Source: Pseudolabrys sp. (GTDB lineage Bacteria; Pseudomonadota; Alphaproteobacteria; Rhizobiales; Xanthobacteraceae). Taken from it: a DNA stretch of 64,000 nucleotides. The position numbers were made by a program, and so were the translations under genes. This document shows, in pieces, positions 51,048 to 60,456 of the stretch. The notes beneath the pieces are model-generated. The model made no database searches. It was not told the origin of the DNA and was given only the letters and a program-made list of their open reading frames with translations. Each line of letters opens with the position of its first letter. Positions within the stretch are counted from its first letter, which is position 1. The DNA lies in assembly GCA_029980465.1 (NCBI GenBank), contig JARYIJ010000001.1:1550001-1614000 (forward strand), given 5' to 3'.

Positions 51048-52754
51048 ATGTCCGAACGCGCCACGCTCCCCGCGCCCGTCCCATCTGCCTCCGCGAACGC
51101 GACAGCCGCGATCCGCGAAACGATCGATCTGCTCGAGCTCGATCTCGGCGCCATGATCCGCGGCGTCAGCCAGGCCGCCGACGTGGTCCAGGAAGGCGCC
51201 AAGCGTTCGGCCCAGAGCTTCGACGCCATCCAGCGCCGCACGGCCGAACTCGCGGTCAAATCGCAGGACGCCAAGCGCGATACCCAGCAATTCGCTCAGG
51301 CGACCGAAGAGCTGGCGCGCACATCCGGCGAGATCGGCCGACGCGTCCGCGAGGCCGACGATCTGGCCCAGAATGCCGCCGATGCCAGCGCCAATGCCGG
51401 CCGGAGCGTCGACGGCCTGCGGGCCTCATCCGCCGAAATCGGCAAGGTCGTCAATCTGATCGCGACCGTGGCGCGCCAGACCAATCTCCTGGCGCTGAAT
51501 GCGACTATCGAGGCGGCGCGGGCGGGCGAAGCCGGGCGGGGCTTTGCCGTCGTGGCGCAGGAGGTCAAGGCGCTGTCCCAGCAGACCCAGAAGGCGACCG
51601 AGGTCATCAAGGCTAGCATCGCGTCGCTCCAGGACGATGCCGGCGCCTCGATTGCGGCGGTTCGCAAGATTGCCACGCTGATCGAGACGATCCGCCCCTT
51701 GTTCGGCGGCGTTGCCGGCGCGGTCGAGCAGCAGGTCGCGACGACTGCGGAATTATCCCGAAGCGCCGTTCAGGCCTCGCAATTCGTGGCCGCGGTTGCG
51801 GACAGCGCCGTCGAAATCGAGAAAGTCGCGGCCACCGAGAGCGAGCACGGCGCGATCGTCGACAAATCGGGCAGGGACGTCGCTCGCCTCGTCGAACAGC
51901 TCAAAACCCGCTGCGTCGTCTTCCTGCGGCAAACGGAATTTGGCGACCGCCGCCGCCACGACCGTCTGCCATGCAATCTGCCGATGACGCTAAACTGGCG
52001 CTCCGGGCCGATCCACGGACAGACCTTCGATCTGTCCGAGGGCGGCGTTCTGATGCGGCTTGAAGATGCCCATGGCATCGGCGTCAGTGACATTCTGACG
52101 GGAGACATCTCCGGAATCGGCACCTGCCGGACACGTGTCGTCAATCATTCGCATCTGGGCCTGCACCTGCAGTTCCTCGAGCTCGACGCTGAGGTGCGGG
52201 CGGCCCTGCTGAAAAAGCTCGCCGCCATCCGCGCGGAAAACGACGAATTCATCGAGCGCGCGATTGCCGCGGCGGGCCGCATCGGCGCGATGCTCGAAGA
52301 GTCGCTGGCGCGCGGCGCGATCAGCGAGGCCGATCTGTTCGATAACAATTACGTGCCGATCCAAGGCACCGATCCGGTCCAGTATCGCACGCGCTCGGTC
52401 GACTTCCTCGAAAAAGCGCTCCCGGCGATCCAGGAACCGCTGCTGGCCTCGGATCCACGCATGGTGTTTTGCGTGTCCATCGATCGCAACGGTTATATCC
52501 CAGCCCACAACGCGGCGTATTCGGAGCCGCAGAGGCCGGGCGATCCGGTCTGGAACGCGGCGCATTCCCGCAACCGCCGCATCTTCGACGACCGCGCCGG
52601 CCTCGCCGCAGGGCGTGTCGTGCGTCCCTATCTCCTGCAGAACTATCCCCGCGACATGGGCAACGGCGTCATCGTGACGATGCAGGAAATCGACGCGCCT
52701 ATCCGGGTGCGCGGCAAGCACTGGGGCGGCATCAGAACCGCCTATAAACTCTAG
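51048..52754 (+). CDS. Cytoplasmic methyl-accepting chemotaxis protein with PilZ domain
   Basis: A 568-residue receptor without transmembrane segments. A helical region and the MCP signalling hairpin come first ([35 protein letters not shown] spans the tip, near residue 150). A PilZ domain follows ([20 protein letters not shown]...[10 protein letters not shown]), expected to bind cyclic di-GMP through RRxxR and DxSxxG. The C-terminal sensor-like domain has the motifs [26 protein letters not shown] and [23 protein letters not shown] 51048 is preferred over a TTG at 51003. It lies directly beside the parS pair and interrupts mnmE-mnmG. Confidence 0.93.
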   Translation: MSERATLPAPVPSASANATAAIRETIDLLELDLGAMIRGVSQAADVVQEGAKRSAQSFDAIQRRTAELAVKSQDAKRDTQQFAQATEELARTSGEIGRRVREADDLAQNAADASANAGRSVDGLRASSAEIGKVVNLIATVARQTNLLALNATIEAARAGEAGRGFAVVAQEVKALSQQTQKATEVIKASIASLQDDAGASIAAVRKIATLIETIRPLFGGVAGAVEQQVATTAELSRSAVQASQFVAAVADSAVEIEKVAATESEHGAIVDKSGRDVARLVEQLKTRCVVFLRQTEFGDRRRHDRLPCNLPMTLNWRSGPIHGQTFDLSEGGVLMRLEDAHGIGVSDILTGDISGIGTCRTRVVNHSHLGLHLQFLELDAEVRAALLKKLAAIRAENDEFIERAIAAAGRIGAMLEESLARGAISEADLFDNNYVPIQGTDPVQYRTRSVDFLEKALPAIQEPLLASDPRMVFCVSIDRNGYIPAHNAAYSEPQRPGDPVWNAAHSRNRRIFDDRAGLAAGRVVRPYLLQNYPRDMGNGVIVTMQEIDAPIRVRGKHWGGIRTAYKL

Positions 52755-52808
52755 CCTTTTGACCCCTTCAGGCAGGTTGGCTACAAGGCGCGCATTCGAG
52801 GCTTTCGG

Positions 52809-54671
52809 ATGCAGGATTTCGACGTCATCGTCATCGGCGGCGGCCACGCCGGCTGTGAGGCCGCGGCCGCGGCCGCCCGCATGGGCGCGACGACCGCGCT
52901 GGTGACGCACCGCTTCGCCACGATCGGCGCGATGTCGTGCAATCCGGCCATCGGCGGCCTCGGCAAGGGCCATCTTGTGCGCGAGATTGACGCGCTCGAC
53001 GGCCTGATGGGACGCGTTGCCGACCAGGGCGGCATCCAGTTTCGCGTGCTCAATCGCCGCAAGGGTCCGGCGGTGCGCGGGCCGCGCGCGCAGGCCGACC
53101 GCAAGCTTTACGCGAAGGCGATGCAGGCGGCGATCCGCGCGCAAGCCAATCTTACGGTGATCGAAGGCGAAGCCGACGACTTGCGTCTCGACGGCATCGA
53201 CGTGCGTGGCGTCGTGCTCAAGGACGGCCGCGATTTGTCCACGCGTGCCGTCGTGCTGACCACCGGCACATTCCTGCGCGGACTCATCCACATCGGCGAG
53301 ACGCAAACGCCGGCCGGCCGCGTCGGCGAGGCGCCTGCGGTCGGATTGTCGCTCACGCTCGAACGCGCCGGCTTTGCGCTCGGACGATTGAAGACCGGAA
53401 CGCCGCCGCGTCTCGACGGCCGCACCATCGATTGGGCGTCGCTCGAGATGCAGCCGGGCGACGATCCACCCGAGCCGTTCTCGATGCTGACCGCGCGCAT
53501 CGAGACGCCGCAAATCCAATGCGGCATCACGCGCACGACGACTGCGACGCACGACATCGTCCGCAAGAACGTGCACCGCTCGCCGATGTATTCGGGACAG
53601 ATCGCGTCGCGCGGGCCGCGCTACTGTCCGTCGATCGAAGACAAGATCGTCAAGTTCGGAGAACGCGACGGCCATCAGATCTTCCTCGAGCCGGAAGGAC
53701 TCGACGACGACACCGTCTATCCGAACGGCATCTCGACGTCGTTGCCCGAAGACGTGCAGCGCGCGATCGTTGCGACGATTCCCGGACTCGAGAACGCGCG
53801 CATCACGCGGCCCGGTTACGCCATCGAATACGATCACGTTGATCCGCGCGAGCTCGAGCCGACGCTCGAAACGCGCCGTATCCACGGGCTTTTTCTTGCC
53901 GGCCAGATCAACGGCACGACAGGCTACGAAGAGGCCGCCGCGCAGGGGCTGCTCGCCGGCCTCAACGCCGCGGCGAAAGCGAGCGCGCGTGCGCCGGTCA
54001 TGTTCGATCGCGCGGATGCGTATATCGGCGTGATGATCGACGATCTCACGACGCGCGGCGTCAGCGAGCCGTATCGCATGTTCACATCGCGCGCCGAATT
54101 CCGTCTCGCATTGCGCGCCGACAATGCCGATCAGCGGTTGACTGCGAAAGGCATCGCGCTCGGCTGCGTCGGTGCGGAGCGCATGCGCGCATTCCGCGAG
54201 AAAATGTCGGCGCTCGACGCCGCGCGTGATTTTGCGAAATCGGTGTCCGTCACGCCGAACGAAGCCGCGCGTCACGGGCTTGAACTCAATCGCGATGGAC
54301 AACGCCGGACCGCATTCGAGCTGTTGTCGTATCCGGACATCGGCGTGAACGATCTCGCGCGCATCTGGCCGCAGCTCGGCAATGTGCTGGCGACGATCGC
54401 CGAGCAACTCGAAACAGACGCGAAGTACGACGTGTACCTGTCGCGACAAAAGGCGGATGTCGAGGCGTACCGGCGCGATGAATCGTTCGTGCTGCCGGCC
54501 GATTTCGACTACGCCGCACTGCCTGGACTGTCGAACGAGGTTCGGCAGAAACTCGCCGAGCATCGGCCGAGGACGATCGGGCATGCGGCGAAGATCGACG
54601 GCATCACGCCGGCCGCGCTGACACTGCTGGTCGCGCATGTGCGGCGCGGCAATGCTCGTAGAAGCGCGTGA
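52809..54671 (+). CDS. mnmG: tRNA uridine-5-carboxymethylaminomethyl modification enzyme MnmG
   Basis: A 620-residue FAD protein that works with MnmE on wobble U34. The FAD loop is [22 protein letters not shown], followed by [24 protein letters not shown]. Other GidA signatures are [36 protein letters not shown] and [25 protein letters not shown]. The length is typical. Its TGA overlaps the rsmG GTG by four bases. Confidence 0.99.
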   Translation: MQDFDVIVIGGGHAGCEAAAAAARMGATTALVTHRFATIGAMSCNPAIGGLGKGHLVREIDALDGLMGRVADQGGIQFRVLNRRKGPAVRGPRAQADRKLYAKAMQAAIRAQANLTVIEGEADDLRLDGIDVRGVVLKDGRDLSTRAVVLTTGTFLRGLIHIGETQTPAGRVGEAPAVGLSLTLERAGFALGRLKTGTPPRLDGRTIDWASLEMQPGDDPPEPFSMLTARIETPQIQCGITRTTTATHDIVRKNVHRSPMYSGQIASRGPRYCPSIEDKIVKFGERDGHQIFLEPEGLDDDTVYPNGISTSLPEDVQRAIVATIPGLENARITRPGYAIEYDHVDPRELEPTLETRRIHGLFLAGQINGTTGYEEAAAQGLLAGLNAAAKASARAPVMFDRADAYIGVMIDDLTTRGVSEPYRMFTSRAEFRLALRADNADQRLTAKGIALGCVGAERMRAFREKMSALDAARDFAKSVSVTPNEAARHGLELNRDGQRRTAFELLSYPDIGVNDLARIWPQLGNVLATIAEQLETDAKYDVYLSRQKADVEAYRRDESFVLPADFDYAALPGLSNEVRQKLAEHRPRTIGHAAKIDGITPAALTLLVAHVRRGNARRSA

Positions 54672-55318
54672 CCCCGGCCGCGACGTTGGCGCAGGATCGT
54701 GCTCGGGCCCTTGCTCTCACGCCCGTCGATTCCTCGGCGCTGGCCCGCCTCGACGCTTTCGTCGCGCTGCTCACCGACTGGCAGCGCCGCATCAATCTCA
54801 TCGCCAACTCGACGCTCTCCGAAATCTGGACCCGGCATATCGCCGACTCGCTGCAGCTCCTGCGCTTGGCGCCGGACGCGAAAATCTGGGTCGACCTCGG
54901 CTCCGGCGGCGGCTTCCCGGCCATCCCGATCGCCTGCGCGCTCGCCGGTACTCCCGGCGCTATGGTCCATCTCGTTGAAAGCAATGGAAAAAAAGCCGCA
55001 TTCCTGCGCGAGGCGGTGCGCGTCACCGGTGCGTCGGCGGTGGTCCATGCCGAACGCATCGAGAATTTTGGGGACAGCTTCACCGGCCGCGCCGACGCGG
55101 TTACCGCGCGGGCGCTGGCGCCGCTACCGTTACTGTGCGAGCAGGCGGCCCCGTTGATCGCCAGGGGGGCCATTGGCCTGTTCCTTAAGGGCCAAGATGT
55201 AGAGGCTGAATTGACCGAAGCCGCTAAATATTGGAGTGTGCAGGCGGAATTGAAACCGAGTCTGACCAGCCGCGACGGTTGTGTGGTGGTCGTCAGGACG
55301 CTGACCCGAAAAAGCTAG
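54668..55318 (+). CDS. rsmG: 16S rRNA (guanine-527-N7)-methyltransferase
   Basis: A 216-residue SAM methyltransferase. It has [31 protein letters not shown], the SAM loop [16 protein letters not shown] and [20 protein letters not shown]. It starts with GTG overlapping the mnmG stop (GTGA). Loss of this methylation gives low-level streptomycin resistance in other species. It is followed by parA after 36 bases. Confidence 0.97.
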   Translation: MTPAATLAQDRARALALTPVDSSALARLDAFVALLTDWQRRINLIANSTLSEIWTRHIADSLQLLRLAPDAKIWVDLGSGGGFPAIPIACALAGTPGAMVHLVESNGKKAAFLREAVRVTGASAVVHAERIENFGDSFTGRADAVTARALAPLPLLCEQAAPLIARGAIGLFLKGQDVEAELTEAAKYWSVQAELKPSLTSRDGCVVVVRTLTRKS

Positions 55319-55354
55319 GGCTTTGGCCGACTACCGAGGCCAGGACATCGAACC

Positions 55355-56221
55355 ATGACCGATTCCCCGCAAAATCCCGCCGATCCGACCGTCGTTCCGC
55401 TGGTCAAGCCGGAGCCGGCGGTGTCGCCCCGGGTGCTGGCCATCGCCAACCAGAAGGGCGGCGTCGGCAAGACCACCACGGCGATCAATCTCGGCACCGC
55501 GCTGGCCGCCATCGGCGAAACCGTCCTGATCGTCGACCTCGACCCCCAGGGCAACGCCTCGACCGGGCTCGGCATCGACCGCAAGCTGCGCCGTCACTCG
55601 ACCTACGACGTCCTGACCGGCGCCGAGCCGATGCGCGCCGCCGTGCTCGAAACCGCGGTGCCGCGGCTGCACATCGCGCCGTCGACCATGGACCTGTCCG
55701 GCCTCGAGCTCGAGATCGGCCAGCAGCGCGACCGCGCCTTCCGGCTGCGCGGCGCATTGCGCGCGCTCAACGCCGTGGTCAGCGATCATCCCTACACGTA
55801 TGTGCTGGTCGATTGTCCACCGTCGCTCAACCTTCTCACCGTCAACGCCATGGCGGCGGCGAATGCCATCCTCGTTCCGTTGCAGTGCGAGTTCTTCGCG
55901 CTCGAGGGCCTGTCGCAATTGCTCAAGACCGTCGAGCAGGTGCGCACCACGCTCAATCCCGACCTGTCGATTCACGGCATCGTGCTGACGATGTTCGACT
56001 CGCGCAACAACCTGTCCAACCAGGTCGTCGCCGACGTGCGTCAGTTCATGGGCTCCAAGGTTTACCAGACCGTGATCCCGCGCAACGTCCGCGTCTCGGA
56101 AGCGCCGTCCTACGGCAAGCCGGTTCTGGTCTACGATCTCAAGTGCGTCGGTAGCGAAGCCTATCTGCGTCTCGCCACCGAGATCATCCAACGTGAACGC
56201 GAATTGAAGCGCGCGGGTTGA
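55355..56221 (+). CDS. parA: Chromosome partitioning ATPase ParA
   Basis: A 288-residue ParA/Soj ATPase. It has a short basic-free N-terminal tail and the deviant Walker A NQKGGVGKTTTAINL, then VLIVDLDPQGNASTGLG and YVLVDCPPSLNLLTVNAMAAA. It forms an ATP-dependent gradient on DNA that moves ParB-parS complexes, here those at 50.9 kb. It lies in the conserved rsmG-parA-parB string. Confidence 0.98.
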   Translation: MTDSPQNPADPTVVPLVKPEPAVSPRVLAIANQKGGVGKTTTAINLGTALAAIGETVLIVDLDPQGNASTGLGIDRKLRRHSTYDVLTGAEPMRAAVLETAVPRLHIAPSTMDLSGLELEIGQQRDRAFRLRGALRALNAVVSDHPYTYVLVDCPPSLNLLTVNAMAAANAILVPLQCEFFALEGLSQLLKTVEQVRTTLNPDLSIHGIVLTMFDSRNNLSNQVVADVRQFMGSKVYQTVIPRNVRVSEAPSYGKPVLVYDLKCVGSEAYLRLATEIIQRERELKRAG

Positions 56222-56297
56222 TCGGCGGCCGAGCCCGGACAACGAAGAAACGTCAGCAACGAAGAGGCGCGCAGTGACGAGGAGTGCAGGAGCGGCG

Positions 56298-57170
56298 ATG
56301 GCGGACGAACGCTCGCGGTTGGGACGCGGTCTGGCGGCGCTGATCGGCGACGTCGGCGAAGAGACGAAGACCGGAGAAGCGCCGCGCAAGCCGCGGCGCG
56401 CGCCGATCGAGAACCTGCGGCCCAATCCGCGCAACCCGCGCAAGACCTTCACGGAGGACGAGCTCAACGAGCTCGCCGGCTCGATCCGCGAGCGCGGCGT
56501 CATCCAGCCGATCGTGGTGCGCACGCTGCGTGGACAGAACGACGCTTACGAGATTATCGCCGGCGAGCGGCGCTGGCGCGCCGCCCAACGCGCCGGCCTG
56601 CACGACGTGCCGGTCGCCATCGTCGAAGCGACCGACGCGCAGGCGCTCGAACTCGCCATCATCGAGAACGTGCAGCGCGCCGATCTCAACGCGCTCGAGG
56701 AAGCGGCCGGTTATCAGGCGCTGATCGACACCTTCGGCCACAGCCAGGACGGCGTCGCGCAGATCGTCGGCAAGAGCCGCAGCCACGTCGCCAACACGCT
56801 GCGGCTGCTCAAGCTTCCGGACAGCGTGAAGGCCTACGTCGCGTCGGGTAAGCTCAGCGCCGGTCACGCGCGGCAGCTCATTGGTCAGCCGAATGCCGAG
56901 GCGCTGGCGCGCGACATCGTCGAGCGCGGCCTCAACGTGCGCCAAGTCGAGGCGCTGGCGCGCGACAAGGCGGTACCGGGCAAGGCCGGCGGCAAGGGCG
57001 CGGCAACGGAAAAGGATCCGAATACGCGCGCGCTCGAACGCAGCGTATCCGATGCGCTGGGCCTGACGGTGACGATCGACGTCAAGCCGAACGGCGGCGG
57101 CGCGGTGCACGTGGCTTTCAAGGATTTCGATCAGCTCGACGAGGTCGTGCGGCGGCTGGGGCGGCGGTAG
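56298..57170 (+). CDS. parB: Chromosome partitioning protein ParB
   Basis: A 290-residue ParB. The N-terminus (RSRLGRGLAALIGD) stimulates ParA. The CTP-binding CTPase fold has NPRNPRKTFTEDELNELAGSIRERGVIQPIVVR and the GERRWRAAQRAG motif, with ENVQRADLNALEEA following. The helix-turn-helix IVGKSRSHVANTLRLLKLP recognises parS, and a dimerisation tail ends the protein. ATG 56298 has AGGAG six bases upstream; a GTG at 56274 is the alternative. Two parS targets are 5.4 kb upstream. Confidence 0.98.
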   Translation: MADERSRLGRGLAALIGDVGEETKTGEAPRKPRRAPIENLRPNPRNPRKTFTEDELNELAGSIRERGVIQPIVVRTLRGQNDAYEIIAGERRWRAAQRAGLHDVPVAIVEATDAQALELAIIENVQRADLNALEEAAGYQALIDTFGHSQDGVAQIVGKSRSHVANTLRLLKLPDSVKAYVASGKLSAGHARQLIGQPNAEALARDIVERGLNVRQVEALARDKAVPGKAGGKGAATEKDPNTRALERSVSDALGLTVTIDVKPNGGGAVHVAFKDFDQLDEVVRRLGRR

Positions 57171-57206
57171 GAGAACCCGCAATTAGAATCTACGCGACCA
57201 GCTCTT

Positions 57207-57317
57207 ACCTCTCCCGCTTGCGGGGGAGGTCGGACGGCGAAGCGGTCCAGGTGAGGGGATCTATTCGAATGTGGGTCCAAGTGCCCTCACCCCAACCCTC
57301 TCCCGCGAGCGGGAGCG
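57207..57317. repeat. CCTCTCCCGC-type palindromic repeat, copy 1
   Basis: CCTCTCCCGC-TT-GCGGGGGAGG forms the left stem, GTGAGGGGA and TGCCCTCAC pair in the middle, and CTCTCCCGC-GA-GCGGGAG forms the right stem. It fills much of the parB-mltB gap and is read through by an open frame upstream of mltB that should not be taken as coding. Confidence 0.85.
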
Positions 57318-57430
57318 CGCCGTGCCATTCGTTAGCGTTAAGAAGTCCCGCCACTCGATTACGGCAGGCCCCTGTGGCAATCAGTCCACTGTTCAATCCA
57401 CCTGCTTTTCCGCATGTGAATCAACATCTG

Positions 57431-58288
57431 ATGGCCAAGATCGTCACGATTGGACTCGCGCTTGCGACGCTGTTTGCGCCGGCTTTGGTGCAGGCGCAGG
57501 TTCAGCAGCCCGCCAACGTTCCCTACCGGTACGCGCGCGACACGCCGCGCAACTGCGTCGACCGCGCCAGGTTTCCGCAATTTCTCGAACGCATGAAGCG
57601 CGAGGCGGCGGCGCAGGGCGTCGGCCGCCGCGGCATCGCCGCGCTCAATGGCCTGACCTTCGATGAAGACGTCATTTCGCGCGACCGCGGGCAGAAGGTG
57701 TTCACGCAGTCGTTCGAGGAATTCTCCGGCCGCATGGTGCCGCCGCGCGTCGCGCGCGCCCGTTCGTTGATGCAGAAGCACGCGCACCTGCTGAGCAGGA
57801 TCAAGCATGACTTCGGCGTGCCACCCGGTCTGATTGTCGCGATCTGGGGCCTCGAAACCGATTTCGGCGGCTTTCTCGGCAATTTCCCGACGATGCGCGC
57901 CGTCGCCACGCTCGCCTATGACTGCCGCCGGCCGGAGAAATTCCAGCCGGAGCTGATCGACCTCATGAAGCTGGTCGATCGCGGCGACATCGATCCGGCG
58001 ACCGCCAAGGGCGCCTGGGCCGGCGAAATCGGCCAGACCCAGTTCATGCCGTCGACCTTCGTCAAGTTCGCCATCGACTACGATCATGACGGCAAGATCG
58101 ATCTGGTGCACAGCATTCCGGACGTGCTTGGCTCGACCGCCAATTTCTTCAAGAACAACGGCTGGCAGCCGGGGCAGGGCTGGCAGCCGGGCCAGCCGAA
58201 TTTCCAGGCCATCCTGCAGTGGAATCAGGCCGAGGTATATGCGCGCACGATCGCGTACTTCGCCCAGCGGCTCGAGAGCGGACGGTAG
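57431..58288 (+). CDS. Lytic murein transglycosylase, MltB family
   Basis: A 285-residue exported SLT_2 enzyme with signal peptide MAKIVTIGLALATLFAPALVQAQ. The catalytic Glu is in VAIWGLETDFGGFLGN. Other motifs are GAWAGEIGQTQFMPSTFVKFAIDYDHDGKIDL and STANFFKNNGWQPG. A tandem GWQPGQ-GWQPGQ occurs near residue 245. It cleaves peptidoglycan to 1,6-anhydro products in the periplasm. ATG 57431 is chosen because the open frame before it is repeat-derived. Confidence 0.94.
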   Translation: MAKIVTIGLALATLFAPALVQAQVQQPANVPYRYARDTPRNCVDRARFPQFLERMKREAAAQGVGRRGIAALNGLTFDEDVISRDRGQKVFTQSFEEFSGRMVPPRVARARSLMQKHAHLLSRIKHDFGVPPGLIVAIWGLETDFGGFLGNFPTMRAVATLAYDCRRPEKFQPELIDLMKLVDRGDIDPATAKGAWAGEIGQTQFMPSTFVKFAIDYDHDGKIDLVHSIPDVLGSTANFFKNNGWQPGQGWQPGQPNFQAILQWNQAEVYARTIAYFAQRLESGR

Positions 58289-58295
58289 CAATTGA

Positions 58296-58438
58296 CCTCT
58301 CCCGCTTGCGGGAGAGGTCGACCGCCGAGCAAAGCGAGGCGGGCGGGTGAGGGTATTTTCAATTCAGAACTATCCCCAACCCTCTCCCGTACAAGGGAGT
58401 TTACGCCTGTCTTCGACGGGCTATGCGGGAGAGGGAGC
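58296..58438. repeat. CCTCTCCCGC-type palindromic repeat, copy 2
   Basis: CCTCTCCCGC-TT-GCGGGAGAGG is a perfect 10-pair stem at the left end. GCGGGAGAGGGAG at the right end pairs with the internal CCTCTCCCG. It sits between the convergent mltB and holA stops and may act as a terminator for both. Confidence 0.85.
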
Positions 58439-58473
58439 AGGTGGTTCCGCGCAACAGCTCTGAGCAAATAATT

Positions 58474-59499
58474 TCACTCCCTTCGCCGCGCGCTCACCGC
58501 GAGCGACAGCAGCACGCGCTGCGCGATCGTCTCGGCCAGCGCCGGCTGCTTGCGGGTGTCGAGCGTCGCTTCGGCAAGCTGCTGCATCGCGCGGGCGAGC
58601 CGTTGCGCCGACCACTGACGTAACGCTGCGCCAACCTTGTCCTCGCGGCTGAAGTGCACCGGTGGGCCGCCGCGCATCATCGCCGACTTCGCGTCCATGC
58701 CGTCGTCGATGGCGAGCCGCATCCTGTGAAGCTGCGCGACCTGGCGCACCGCCGCCGACACGATGGCGCCGGGCGAGGCACCGTCGGCGCGCGCCTTGTT
58801 GAACTCGCGCTCGACCTCCCGGGTGTCGCCGGCGAAGGCGGCGTCGACGACGTTGTCGAGGCCGAGCTGCGAAGCGTCCGACACCACGGCGGAAATATCG
58901 GCAACCTCGACACGGCCCTTGTCGCGCGCATAAAGCGCGAGCTTGCGGATCTCGCTGCGCGAGGCGAGGCGGTCGCCGCCGAGCAGGTCGAGCAGCGCCT
59001 GCCTGGCATCCGGCGCGATAGTCAACTGCGCCTCGCGCATCTCTTCGTCGATCAGGCGCGCGAGGTCGCCGGCGCGGTCGGGATAGCAGGCGATGGCCGC
59101 CGCGTTCCTCGATTTTTCGCAGGCCGCGCGCAGCGGCGCGTTCTTGCGCAGCTCTCCGGCCTCGATGACGACGCGGCAATCGCGCGCCGGATTGTCGAGC
59201 ACGGCTTCGACGGACGGCACGATGTTGTGCCGCGAGCTGACCCGCAGCAGCACAGCGCGGCGGCCGCCGAATAGCGGCACGGTGCCGACCTCGTCGGCGA
59301 GACGCGCCGGATTGGCGGCGAGCTCGTCGCTCTCGATGCGGACCAGCGAGAACGGGTCGGCGACGTCGTCGACCGAGGCGCGCAGCAGCATGTCGGCACG
59401 CTCGCGCACCAGCCCGGCGTCGGGGCCATAGACCAGCACGACCGGCGCGTTCGGTCTCGCCAGGAACTTGTCGATGTCGTTGGCTTTGAGCGCGGTCAT
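58474..59499 (-). CDS. holA: DNA polymerase III delta subunit
   Basis: A 341-residue clamp-loader subunit that opens the beta clamp. It begins MTALKANDIDKFLARPNAPVVLVYGPDAGLVRERADMLL, typical of alphaproteobacterial HolA. EVGTVPLFGGRRAVLLR and CYPDRAGDLARLIDEEM follow. The C-terminal collar domain has SREDKVGAALRQWSAQRLARAMQQLAEATLDTRK. A second 240-base repeat copy separates it from lptE, upstream on the same strand. Confidence 0.94.
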   Translation of the reverse strand: MTALKANDIDKFLARPNAPVVLVYGPDAGLVRERADMLLRASVDDVADPFSLVRIESDELAANPARLADEVGTVPLFGGRRAVLLRVSSRHNIVPSVEAVLDNPARDCRVVIEAGELRKNAPLRAACEKSRNAAAIACYPDRAGDLARLIDEEMREAQLTIAPDARQALLDLLGGDRLASRSEIRKLALYARDKGRVEVADISAVVSDASQLGLDNVVDAAFAGDTREVEREFNKARADGASPGAIVSAAVRQVAQLHRMRLAIDDGMDAKSAMMRGGPPVHFSREDKVGAALRQWSAQRLARAMQQLAEATLDTRKQPALAETIAQRVLLSLAVSARRRE

Positions 59500-59524
59500 A
59501 AATCTCTCCGCCTCATCCTGATAG

Positions 59525-59761
59525 TCTCACCGGAAATGATTCCGGGTTTTCAACTTGTATCCCGGGCGCAGCGCAGCGTGAAACGATGCGCTGCAGACCC
59601 GGGACCCCGGTTTCTTATGTATAACCGGGGTCCCGGCTCTGCGGTGCACCACTTCGTCGTAGCGCGTCGAAGACGCGCGTAAACCCGCTGACGGCTCGTG
59701 CTGCACCGCGTCCGGGACACGTCGTTGATTTTGACGGACTCTTTTCCAGCTAGGCTCTGAG
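59525..59761. repeat. 240-base dispersed repeat, copy B
   Basis: It aligns with 41188-41429 along its whole length with roughly one mismatch in six bases and a few single-base gaps. A perfect internal dyad, GGACCCCGGTT (59612-59622) with AACCGGGGTCC (59633-59643), is better preserved here than in copy A. Here it lies between lptE and holA, inside what would be one transcript. Confidence 0.9.
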
Positions 59762-59798
59762 GACCCCGCGCAGCGGGCGTCTCGAAGGATGGGGCCGA

Positions 59799-60344
59799 TC
59801 ACGTCCCCGCCGTGAAATACGACGCGAGACGGTTGCGGATGCTGTCGGCGATCTCGCCGGCGGCGCGGTCCTCGGCGTCGCGCAGGCCGCGCTCACTGGC
59901 GAAGCGCTGCTGCTGGCCGGGAATGTTGTAGGACACGCGCGCCGCCGCGATGCCGTTCACCACCACCTTGCCGGTGGCGAGGTCGGTCAGCGTGTAGGTG
60001 GCGTCGAGGCCGTAGTTCTGCACCTCGGCGCGGCCCGAGGTGATGTCGACGATCACCTGCTGCTGGGTGGCGTTCAGCTTGATGTCGAGCCGGTGGGTCG
60101 GCGCCGCGCCGCCGGCGCCGCCGGTAAGCGCGAAGATCAGGTCGTTGCGGACCTTGAAGCCGACCCGGTCGATCGGGGTGCCACGTGGCGTCTTGAGCTG
60201 GGCGACGTCGACGCCGCGCATGGTCTGCGCGACCGAGTCGTTCGTGCCGCCAACCGAACGCTCGCCGTAGAGCGGCTGGAAGCAGCCGGCCAGCAGTCCG
60301 GCCATGGCGATGACCGCCGCAACGCGGGCTGCCGTTCCGGTCAT
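59799..60344 (-). CDS. lptE: LPS-assembly lipoprotein LptE
   Basis: A 181-residue outer-membrane lipoprotein. Its signal is MTGTAARVAAVIAMAGLLAGC with lipobox LLAGC, then FQPLYG. The mature domain has KVRNDLIFALTGG, HRLDIKLNAT and AEDRAAGEIADSIRNRLASYF, as in alphaproteobacterial LptE, which plugs LptD during LPS export. The start ATG at 60344 lies inside the end of a palindromic repeat, and no good ribosome site is visible. leuS is upstream and holA downstream, the conserved order. Confidence 0.9.
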   Translation of the reverse strand: MTGTAARVAAVIAMAGLLAGCFQPLYGERSVGGTNDSVAQTMRGVDVAQLKTPRGTPIDRVGFKVRNDLIFALTGGAGGAAPTHRLDIKLNATQQQVIVDITSGRAEVQNYGLDATYTLTDLATGKVVVNGIAAARVSYNIPGQQQRFASERGLRDAEDRAAGEIADSIRNRLASYFTAGT

Positions 60345-60448
60345 TCCGGACGCCGAGAAACGCGAGGCGATCCGGAATCCAGATGCGACCACCGGAGGAC
60401 GGTTCTGGATTCCGGGTTCGCGCGCTTTGCTCGCGCCCCGGAATGACC
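60339..60448. repeat. TCATTCCGG-type palindromic repeat, copy 3, overlapping the lptE start
   Basis: GGTCATTCCGG (60339-60349) pairs with CCGGAATGACC (60438-60448). Inner arms CCGGAATCCAGA and TCTGGATTCCGG (approximate) also pair. The lptE ATG is part of the CCGGAATGACC end on the minus strand. Confidence 0.87.
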
Positions 60449-60456
60449 ACCGTGTG

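Noticed and set aside
51990..54638. An 882-codon minus-strand open frame opposite the PilZ receptor and mnmG
   Set aside because: It spans two well-supported genes on the opposite strand and has antisense composition (Arg/Ala/His-rich), so it is a GC-driven artefact.
57218..57430. N-terminal extension of the MltB-like gene
   Set aside because: It is translated palindromic repeat; the signal peptide starts only at 57431.
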